A stretch of DNA of 5,011 bases from Deltaproteobacteria bacterium (lineage in GTDB: Bacteria; Myxococcota_A; UBA9160; SMWR01), in the NCBI GenBank assembly GCA_029261905.1, contig JAJDAM010000433.1, positions 1 through 5,011 on the forward strand, written 5' to 3'. Positions within the stretch are counted from its first letter, which is position 1, and each line of letters starts with the position of its first letter. Under the pieces are notes generated by a model. It did not search any database. It was not told the DNA's origin and was given only the letters and a program-made list of their open reading frames with translations. The translations under genes were made by a program, and so were the position numbers. This document shows, one piece after another, positions 1 through 5,011 of this stretch.

Positions 1-202
1 TTTCGAGCGGGATGATCTGCGTTGCGACCGAACTGGGGTCGCTACCCGCGAGCGCGCCCATCGTCGCGTCGAAGCGCAACATCGACGCGCCAGCGAGTGG
101 TGTGATTCCGTTTTCCGCGGCTACGATCGAAAACGCGTCCGTCTCCCAGCCCGATCCGTCATTGAAGACATCGCCTACATCTTCCATGTCGGCATTTTGA
201 GT
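1..202 (-). repeat. Beta-sandwich domain repeat, copy 2 (residues about 802 onward, cut by window edge)
   Basis: Copy 2 begins near LDTQNADMED and keeps the same landmarks as copy 1, each exactly 181 residues later: M807, W820, TDAF, AENGI and SMLRFDA. Only about the first 67 residues are inside the window. The copies differ at about half of positions, so this is an old duplication and not an assembly artefact. Confidence 0.8.
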
Positions 203-2605
203 GTCCAGCGGTGCCAGAACGGTCGCGCGCGCATTGTCGACATAGTGGCCGTCGAATTCGGGGGCCACCGCATCGTCGAGGACGTCTTCGGTCGCGATCA
301 GACTGACGCGGGCGCTGGCGGTGCCAACAGGCAACAGCATCGGCGTCAACTGAAGCTCCCAGGTCGCGGGATTCGAATCGGTCGAGAGGCTCTGGCTGAC
401 CGACGCCAGGACGCCCCCACCGCCGTCGAGCGCATCGATCGCCACGGCGAACTGGGTGTCCGTCGCCGGGCCGGCATCGATGCGGTTGAAGAACGCTATC
501 CCCTGGAATACCGCCTGTCCGGTCGCGATCTGTGCAGCGAACGCCGACAATTCGACCTGTTGGGAAGCCTCGGCGTCCGGTCCGACACCGGCTCCTGACG
601 GTTCCGTTCCATCGAAGCGGAGCATCGCGGAACCGACCTGCGGCACGATCCCATTTTCTGCGAGCACCACAGTGAAGGCGTCACCTTCCCATTCCAGACC
701 GTCGGAGGGAAGGTCGAGGGTGTTTTCCATCCCGCCATTTCCGAGCAGAGGCGTCGTCAAATTTGCGAAGATCGACATGAACTGGCCGAACCTCGAGATT
801 TCGACCGGGTTGAGTTCGAGCTCGAGGAACGTCGGGATCGGGAAACTCCCGAGGCTCGCACCCAGCGAGGGCAGCGCCTGCGAGAGCAGCAGCGGCAGGA
901 CAGCTTGAAGCGTGGCTTCGTTTGTCTGCACCAGGTTTTCGAGGATCGCCACGGTCACGTCGCCGGGATCGAGGCCCGATACGGTTGGAGCCAGCTGGCC
1001 GGTTGCCGGATCGATGAGCAACTCGAAACCCGCAGCGAAGTCGACCGCCGCGATCAACAGTGGCTGTTCGACGCCCGGTGTCGCATCGCGGAGTTCGATC
1101 AGCAGGTGGCCCATGCGCAATTCCCCGAGTTCACCACCGGGGCCGAAATCGCCGGTCAGGAGCGGGGCCAGCGTAGGTCGCAGCTTCAGCAACACCGGTG
1201 CGCTGGCGGGGAATATTGCGAGTTCGGGTATGAACAGCGACATCGCGCCGATGGTCAGCGGCGTGAGGCCGAAACCAAAGTCGAACTCGGTGATCTCGAG
1301 TTGCAGAAGACCGCACTCGATCTGCGCCTTCAGCAGTTGATTGAATGCCGATGTGGAAAGGCAGATCCCCATGTCGTAGGGCTTGCCGCTTCCCGTCGTT
1401 GCACCGAACGTTGGGAACGTCTCGGCAACGTGGAACGACGCAAGCAGGTCGGGCGCATCGGGCGGCGCGTCGCACTCGCCGGGGCCCGTGCCGATCAGTG
1501 CGGTAGCGCTGGTATCCGATCCGATCGTCACACCATCGTTGTCTTCTGGAATGTCGAAGATGGGCGTATCGAGCACCACACCGAGGCTCTCGCCAATCGG
1601 CCCCGCGATCTCGATACCCGCTAGAGCGACCTCGATGGCTTCGGCGATCGCCGCATCCTCGGGGCCGGCACCGTCGGGATCATCGAGGAATTCCGTGAAG
1701 CCATCCGTGAACAGGTTTTGAATGTTGGGCAGAAACAGCTGGATGATGTCGCCGATGATCGGGACGTCACAGATGCCCGACAGGTGGTCTTCGAAATTTC
1801 CGAACACGACCGATACGCCGCCAATCTGGTTGACATCGGTCGTCGTCGGATCGATCGCATCGGGGTCCAATTCGTAGTCACCGATGATATCCGTCGTGTC
1901 CGCGGAGATTTCGAGTCCGCAATTCGGTACCAGACCACTGCCGTCGATGTCGAGGTGCATGTTCAAATCGGTGACGAGCACGTCCGCGGCGACGAAGTCG
2001 GTCATCGAATCCATCGAGATGCCAAATCCGCTCGCTGTTGGCGGCGGATTGACGACCGTCACCTTGGCAGAACCGAGGCAGCCGATGAAGAACACGACGC
2101 ACTCGTCGAGAACGACGGTACCGACATCGACGAGGTCAGCCGGATCGAAGCCCGCGAGATCCGCCACGCTGTCTTCCAGCTGATCGAGTCCACTGTCATT
2201 GATTCGCAACGCGACGCTCTGCGGTGAATAGGCGCCGTCGCCGATCGAATCGCCCGCGATCACGACGACCCGCGTGACGACCCGGTAGCCATTGCTGGTA
2301 TCGACTGCGACCACATCGATGGGGTTGAAAACGATCCCCGGGTCAATCGTCACGGGGGTCGTGAAAGCACCGCCGGGCGAGACGACAACGCTGACACCGT
2401 TTACGGTCACGTCGGCGTTCGCTGGGTCCATTTCGGTCACCATGCCGGTCACGTCGATGCTGGCTGCCTGCGTGAACTCGCCGTGTAGCGGCGTGACGAT
2501 CACGATCTCAGGCAAGTCACTGCACGCTGAGCCCGCGAGTGCGATCAAGAGCAGTGTGACTCGCGCCGCCAATCGGTGGTCAGGAGTTCGAAAATCTCGG
2601 TTCAT
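1..2605 (-). CDS. Large modular lipoprotein with Ig-like domain, BPI/TULIP-like double-barrel region and C-terminal beta-sandwich repeats (3' end missing)
   Basis: Reading the minus strand from the ATG at 2605 gives 868 codons without a stop up to the window edge, so the C-terminus is missing. GAGG lies 6 nt before the ATG. Residues 1-28 form a lipoprotein signal peptide: Arg-rich start, hydrophobic core around VTLLLIALA, and a GSAC lipobox with Cys28. Ser29 at +2 fits outer-membrane sorting by the E. coli rule. Residues about 32-117 look like a bacterial Ig-like beta domain (TPLHG...VTVNG...VVAVD pattern). Residues about 128-618 contain several segments collinear with what I remember of human BPI: VALRINDSGLDQL at 131-143, IIQLFLPNIQ at 287-296, ICLSTSAFNQLL at 414-425 followed by GLLQLEIT, FIPELAIFP at 458-466, and a Leu-rich stretch ending SFPIPTF at 587-593. 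I infer a two-barrel lipid-binding (TULIP) fold. From about 621 two related beta-sandwich domains follow. The protein is acidic. Lipoprotein status is well supported; lipid binding is a hypothesis, and no enzyme motif was seen. Confidence 0.93.
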   Translation of the reverse strand, partial: MNRDFRTPDHRLAARVTLLLIALAGSACSDLPEIVIVTPLHGEFTQAASIDVTGMVTEMDPANADVTVNGVSVVVSPGGAFTTPVTIDPGIVFNPIDVVAVDTSNGYRVVTRVVVIAGDSIGDGAYSPQSVALRINDSGLDQLEDSVADLAGFDPADLVDVGTVVLDECVVFFIGCLGSAKVTVVNPPPTASGFGISMDSMTDFVAADVLVTDLNMHLDIDGSGLVPNCGLEISADTTDIIGDYELDPDAIDPTTTDVNQIGGVSVVFGNFEDHLSGICDVPIIGDIIQLFLPNIQNLFTDGFTEFLDDPDGAGPEDAAIAEAIEVALAGIEIAGPIGESLGVVLDTPIFDIPEDNDGVTIGSDTSATALIGTGPGECDAPPDAPDLLASFHVAETFPTFGATTGSGKPYDMGICLSTSAFNQLLKAQIECGLLQLEITEFDFGFGLTPLTIGAMSLFIPELAIFPASAPVLLKLRPTLAPLLTGDFGPGGELGELRMGHLLIELRDATPGVEQPLLIAAVDFAAGFELLIDPATGQLAPTVSGLDPGDVTVAILENLVQTNEATLQAVLPLLLSQALPSLGASLGSFPIPTFLELELNPVEISRFGQFMSIFANLTTPLLGNGGMENTLDLPSDGLEWEGDAFTVVLAENGIVPQVGSAMLRFDGTEPSGAGVGPDAEASQQVELSAFAAQIATGQAVFQGIAFFNRIDAGPATDTQFAVAIDALDGGGGVLASVSQSLSTDSNPATWELQLTPMLLPVGTASARVSLIATEDVLDDAVAPEFDGHYVDNARATVLAPLDTQNADMEDVGDVFNDGSGWETDAFSIVAAENGITPLAGASMLRFDATMGALAGSDPSSVATQIIPLE
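203..745 (-). repeat. Beta-sandwich domain repeat, copy 1 (residues about 621-801)
   Basis: Copy 1 of a domain repeated in the lipoprotein. It opens with GNGGMEN, then W639 and GDAF, AENGI, P and SAMLRFDG, and closes with HYVDNARATV. This is the usual layout of jelly-roll carbohydrate-binding-like modules: an opening N-G-ME/FE motif and Trp, a small-residue plus MLRF strand, and a terminal YVDNA strand. Ligand type cannot be told from sequence. Compared without gaps with copy 2, residues 626-687 match 807-868 at 30 of 62 positions (my hand count). Confidence 0.8.
2519..2605 (-). other. Lipoprotein signal peptide with lipobox (residues 1-29)
   Basis: The N-terminus has basic residues (Arg3, Arg6, Arg11, Arg15), a hydrophobic stretch VTLLLIALA at about residues 16-24, then G25-S26-A27-C28. 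Gly at -3 is less usual than Leu but is allowed by the general prokaryotic lipobox pattern. Cleavage before Cys28 would leave a lipidated Cys-Ser-Asp N-terminus. With Ser at +2 there is no E. coli-type inner-membrane retention signal, so outer-membrane anchoring is the simplest inference. Confidence 0.82.
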
Positions 2606-2611
2606 GGGATC

Positions 2612-2615
2612 CCTC
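2612..2615 (-). promoter_or_regulatory. Ribosome binding site of the lipoprotein gene
   Basis: On the minus strand GAGG is followed by six bases and then the ATG at 2605. The ATG just upstream (in AAGATGACC) is out of frame with the long reading frame. This supports 2605 as the start, and the signal peptide begins properly from it. Confidence 0.7.
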
Positions 2616-2645
2616 GCTGCTGTGAGGTCATCTTACACCCAAAGA

Positions 2646-2662
2646 AGACGAGTAGACGAGTA
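2646..2662. repeat. Tandem direct repeat AGACGAGT x2 (+A) between divergent genes
   Basis: AGACGAGT occurs at 2646-2653 and again at 2654-2661, and the following base continues the match for one more position. It lies in the centre of the divergent intergenic region and 11 bases before the Shine-Dalgarno of the plus-strand gene. It may be a binding site for a regulator that reads direct repeats, or a chance duplication. Confidence 0.6.
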
Positions 2663-2672
2663 CTATTGTCCT

Positions 2673-2677
2673 GGAGG
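2673..2677 (+). promoter_or_regulatory. Ribosome binding site of the GT87-like gene
   Basis: GGAGG is followed by 10 bases and then ATG at 2688, with a second in-frame ATG directly after it at 2691. The reading frame stays open much further upstream, but that part is antisense to the lipoprotein gene. The strong Shine-Dalgarno fixes the start at 2688, or less likely at 2691. Confidence 0.75.
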
Positions 2678-2687
2678 TACGCGCTCG

Positions 2688-4184
2688 ATGATGCAGGTTT
2701 CGATGCGGGAACAAGTCGAACTGATCAAGTTCGCGATTGCCGTCCTCGCGACCGGTCTGCTCGTTGCAGGCATCTGGCTGCGTCGCAGGGGACGGGCAGA
2801 TGCATACAAGAACATTCGCGATGGGGTGTTACTGGTAGCGGGGTTCGCAGGCGCGATCGGGTGGTGGAACCTGATGCAATTCAGGTACGAACCCGGGTTC
2901 GGACATCCGGTCGACACGTTCCACTACTACATCGGCGCGAACTACTTTGACGAACTCGGCTACACCCGGCTCTACGAGTGCACCACCGTGGCCGAAGCCC
3001 GATCGGGAAATCGCGAACTGATCTCGCGCCGCCAAATCCGAAATCTAGAGACCTACTTCCAGCAGAGTGCTGCTGGCGTGCTTGCAGACCCGACACGCTG
3101 CACGGACCACTTCACACCGGAGCGTTGGGAGACATTCGTTCGAGACGTCCATTGGTTTCGCGAACGGATTCCAGAAGGCCTGTGGCAGGGCATGTTGCTG
3201 GATTTCGGTTACAACCCGACGCCGGCCTGGGGAGCGGTGGCATCGTTGCTCATGACCTCGGGCCCCGTGACGGAGCAAAAGCTCGTTCCGTTACTGCTGC
3301 TCGATCCACTGCTGTTGACCATCATGTGGGCATTCGTTTGGAGAGCCTTCGGCTGGCGCGCAACCTGTGTCGCACTCGTGTTCTGGGGCACCCATTTGCC
3401 CAGCGCCTACATGTGGACGGGCGGCGCTTTTCTGCGCCAAGGCTGGCTCGCTGCTCTCGTGATCGGCATCTGTTGCCTGCGCATGCGTTGGTTGAAAACC
3501 GGTGGGTTCTGCCTGGCCGTCGCAGCGTTGCTGCGGGTCTTCCCCGTGCTGGCGATTGCTGCGATCGCCCTCCAAGCGGTTCTGGCCATGGGTCGCGAGC
3601 GGAACTTCTCGCTCGCACCCGACCACCGGAAGATCGTGCTCGGATGTGTGGTGGCGGTTTCGACACTCGTTCCGCTGTCGTTGATCAACACCGGAGGCGT
3701 GCAAGCGTGGGTCGACTTCTTTCACAACATCCGATTCCACGCGAGCTTTCCCTTCGGCAACAACGTGGGGTTGGATACATTTCTCGCGTATCTGTTCGGA
3801 CCACCCGATCCAGCGCGGGTTTCGATCGCACACCGAATCTCGTTCGCGACGATTCTGATCGTCCACACGACCTTTCTGATTCGGGCCGCCGGCCGTCGAG
3901 AGGAATGGGAGGTCGCCGTACTCGGTGCGGGCGCCGTGTTGCTGGTGACGACGATGAGCAACTACTACCTGGTCGTGCTCCTGGTCTTCGGTTTTCTGTG
4001 GACACGCAACCAGGGCGTGGGCGCCGCCCTGTGTGCGCTGTCGGCACTCACGTGTGTAGCGTGGATCTGGCTCGACAAGCCCTATGCCTGGATCAGTCTG
4101 GCGAGTGTCGCCTTCGTGACGCTGGCGACGGCTTGCGCGGCGTTCGAGGTTTCCACGTCGCGAGAGCCGCCGCCGCCGACGTGA
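2688..4184 (+). CDS. Polytopic membrane protein, probable GT-C fold glycosyltransferase (GT87/DUF2029-like)
   Basis: This is a 498-residue integral membrane protein with about ten to twelve hydrophobic segments: near 11-30, 46-62, 200-218, 225-245, 252-266, 272-300, 316-333, 384-399, 408-437, 445-461 and 466-485. The first long extracytoplasmic loop starts with PVDTFHYY (75-81) and GYTRLYEC (91-98). This resembles the Asp-containing loop of GT-C enzymes that use polyprenyl-phosphate sugars, and Asp76 is the candidate catalytic residue. A GYNPTPAW motif (174-181), GGFCLAVAALLRVFP (272-286) and FGNNVGLDTFLAYLF (356-370) sit where GT87/DUF2029 proteins carry their Y-P, K-P and N-S motifs. In that family the enzymes add a sugar, often mannose, from a lipid donor on the outer face of the inner membrane. 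Sugar and acceptor here are unknown. The start at 2688 is chosen from GGAGG. It is divergent from the lipoprotein gene, and no partner gene follows in the same direction. Family assignment is from pattern memory; membrane topology is much surer than enzyme activity. Confidence 0.9.
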   Translation: MMQVSMREQVELIKFAIAVLATGLLVAGIWLRRRGRADAYKNIRDGVLLVAGFAGAIGWWNLMQFRYEPGFGHPVDTFHYYIGANYFDELGYTRLYECTTVAEARSGNRELISRRQIRNLETYFQQSAAGVLADPTRCTDHFTPERWETFVRDVHWFRERIPEGLWQGMLLDFGYNPTPAWGAVASLLMTSGPVTEQKLVPLLLLDPLLLTIMWAFVWRAFGWRATCVALVFWGTHLPSAYMWTGGAFLRQGWLAALVIGICCLRMRWLKTGGFCLAVAALLRVFPVLAIAAIALQAVLAMGRERNFSLAPDHRKIVLGCVVAVSTLVPLSLINTGGVQAWVDFFHNIRFHASFPFGNNVGLDTFLAYLFGPPDPARVSIAHRISFATILIVHTTFLIRAAGRREEWEVAVLGAGAVLLVTTMSNYYLVVLLVFGFLWTRNQGVGAALCALSALTCVAWIWLDKPYAWISLASVAFVTLATACAAFEVSTSREPPPPT

Positions 4185-4273
4185 CGCATCGCCGAGTTTT
4201 TCTAGCTGGCAGAAGACCGCAACGGCGTCGTGGCAGCATCCGGACGATCAACTGAACGTTGCTGGCCAGAACC
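4185..4273. other. Convergent intergenic gap without a recognisable terminator
   Basis: These 89 bases separate the stop codons of two convergent genes. A T5 run at 4197-4201 follows the plus-strand gene, but no stable stem precedes it. The best inverted pair, CCGCAACG with CGTCGTGG, is imperfect. Termination may be Rho-dependent or read into the opposite gene. Confidence 0.5.
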
Positions 4274-5011
4274 TCAGCTGCCGTATGCCAACAGCGATAG
4301 CAGGATCAAAAGACAGATCGCCCCCATGATGACGGTATCGAGAACTCCGAATGTGTGATCCTCTTGGAGCAGCGCGACGAGAACGAAGAAAGTCGGGAAC
4401 AGCAGCGCGGTGAGCAGGGCGAGGCTGACGTTGAAGTGGAGGGGCAGCTCGGGATGCCCTGGATTGATCGCGCCCTGATACACGCCCACGGCGAGCAGCG
4501 TAAACGGCAGGACCAGAAACATCACCTGTGTGATGCCGCCGAATGCATTGGCAAGTGCGATCGAGTGTTGGCCCTTGCGATGCGCCCTCCAAAGAATCAC
4601 GTACTCGCTCATCCCCGCGAAGCCCGCCAGGATCACTGCAGTCGCAACCTCGTTGAGACCCAGATCCTGAATCGCAGTCTCGGCAAATACGGAGACCCGC
4701 TCTCCACCCAGAAAGGCCGAGACGATTCCAACCAGGAACAATGCACCAATGTTCCACGACGAGACCTTTTGCACATCTTCGTAGATCAGCCTCTTCCGAT
4801 GATCGATGGCCGGCCCATCCAGTCGAAGCGCTTCGTGTACATGACCCTCCTCTGCCGCATAGCCGCTCACCAGTTTGAACGCATAAGTGCCGAAGATGGT
4901 CAGCATGATCATCGCGAGGACGATGAGATCGATCACGGCGAAGTGATCCTTGTGGGCTCCATGCGCGGTGAGGATCAGGATCACGATGTCCAGGGTCGAC
5001 CCGATCGCGGC
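4274..5011 (-). CDS. Ca2+:cation antiporter (CaCA) family membrane protein, C-terminal part (5' end missing)
   Basis: The visible 245 residues end at the TGA at 4274-4276. The frame stays open to the right edge, and an internal GTG at 4984 is in frame but is probably not the start, because coding sequence continues upstream of it (GSTLDIVILILTAHG). Six or more hydrophobic segments are visible, near residues 5-16, 24-45, 84-100, 120-137, 152-178, 194-216 and 222-243. The signature is the second alpha-repeat: AVILAGFAGMSEY (125-137) with Glu136, then the basic segment RAHRKGQHS and ALANAFGGITQVMFLVLPF (152-170). Known CaCA members, such as CAX-type H+/Ca2+ and Na+/Ca2+ exchangers, carry an acidic residue and a GxS/GG...Q segment at these places to bind the cation within the membrane. 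I infer export of Ca2+ or another divalent cation in exchange for H+ or Na+ across the inner membrane. The GGITQV form and P169 look nearer to CAX than to the NCX type, but the subfamily is uncertain. It is convergent with the GT87-like gene, so they are separate transcription units. Confidence 0.9.
   Translation of the reverse strand, partial: AAIGSTLDIVILILTAHGAHKDHFAVIDLIVLAMIMLTIFGTYAFKLVSGYAAEEGHVHEALRLDGPAIDHRKRLIYEDVQKVSSWNIGALFLVGIVSAFLGGERVSVFAETAIQDLGLNEVATAVILAGFAGMSEYVILWRAHRKGQHSIALANAFGGITQVMFLVLPFTLLAVGVYQGAINPGHPELPLHFNVSLALLTALLFPTFFVLVALLQEDHTFGVLDTVIMGAICLLILLSLLAYGS

Larger units (their letters stand above)
2606..2687. promoter_or_regulatory. Divergent intergenic region, presumed to hold both promoters
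   Basis: These 82 bases separate the start codons of the lipoprotein gene (minus) and the GT87-like gene (plus). Both promoters must lie here or inside the opposite gene. I could not assign convincing -35/-10 pairs in either direction. The region is visibly less GC-rich than its surroundings and contains a perfect tandem 8-bp repeat, which makes it a plausible place for a shared operator. The regulatory role is inferred from layout only. Confidence 0.5.

Noticed and set aside
197..2227. Several plus-strand frames of 130-240 codons (197-598, 456-908, 905-1624, 1718-2227)
   Set aside because: They are antisense to the continuous 868-codon lipoprotein frame, have Arg/Gln-rich compositions and lack convincing ribosome binding sites.
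2661..2666. TACTAT as a -10 box for the plus-strand gene
   Set aside because: It would place the transcription start inside the Shine-Dalgarno, and there is no acceptable -35 box about 17 bases upstream.
2292..2687. Upstream extension of the GT87-like frame by 132 codons
   Set aside because: The extension is antisense to the start and signal peptide of the lipoprotein gene. GGAGG at 2673-2677 supports ATG 2688, and the extended N-terminus shows no domain.
3291..3866. A 191-codon minus-strand frame inside the GT87-like gene
   Set aside because: It is polar and rich in His, Arg, Gln and Glu, consistent with the complement of hydrophobic membrane codons. No start signals or motifs.
4166..4179. 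CCG triplet run at the end of the GT87-like gene
   Set aside because: It simply encodes a short Pro-rich C-terminal tail and is too short to count as a meaningful repeat.
4197..4201. T5 run after the GT87-like stop codon as an intrinsic terminator
   Set aside because: No stable GC-rich hairpin lies directly before it.
2978..4255. A 425-codon plus-strand frame overlapping the GT87-like gene in another frame
   Set aside because: Its translation is Arg-, Ser- and Pro-rich without hydrophobic segments or recognisable motifs, as expected for an off-frame in high-GC DNA. The overlapping frame encodes a coherent membrane protein with a good Shine-Dalgarno.
4258..4272. CTGGCCAG palindrome near the convergent stop of the antiporter gene
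   Set aside because: An 8-bp palindrome with no loop and mismatched flanks does not make a terminator stem and is common in GC-rich DNA.

Overview
The window is high-GC and gene-dense, with three protein-coding genes, two of them cut by the window edges. I see no RNA gene, insertion sequence, CRISPR array or origin. An outer-envelope lipoprotein built from Ig-like and ligand-binding modules, next to a polytopic GT-C-type membrane protein, fits a Gram-negative bacterium. I would lean to the myxobacterial or former deltaproteobacterial sphere, or an uncultured relative, but that is an inference from style and not from a marker gene.

Region 1-2605 (minus strand) is a single uninterrupted reading frame of 868 codons that starts at 2605 and runs off the left edge without a stop. 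It has a lipoprotein signal peptide (Cys28), an Ig-like domain, a large middle region that I read as a two-barrel BPI/LBP-like (TULIP) lipid-binding module, and at least two copies of a beta-sandwich domain repeated with an exact 181-residue period. The short plus-strand frames across this region are antisense shadows. This gene is the most interesting item in the window.

Region 2606-2687 is an 82-bp divergent intergenic region. It holds a Shine-Dalgarno for each flanking gene and a perfect tandem 8-bp repeat. Region 2688-4184 (plus) encodes a 498-residue polytopic membrane protein resembling GT-C glycosyltransferases of the GT87/DUF2029 type. It carries a long extracytoplasmic loop after the second membrane segment.

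Region 4185-4273 is a short convergent gap with no convincing terminator. Region 4274-5011 (minus) is the C-terminal 245 residues of a Ca2+:cation antiporter (CaCA) family membrane protein whose start lies beyond the right edge.

The first two genes are divergently transcribed and could share regulation. Both concern the cell envelope: a surface lipoprotein that may bind lipid, and a probable lipid-linked sugar transferase. The antiporter converges on them and need not be functionally linked.
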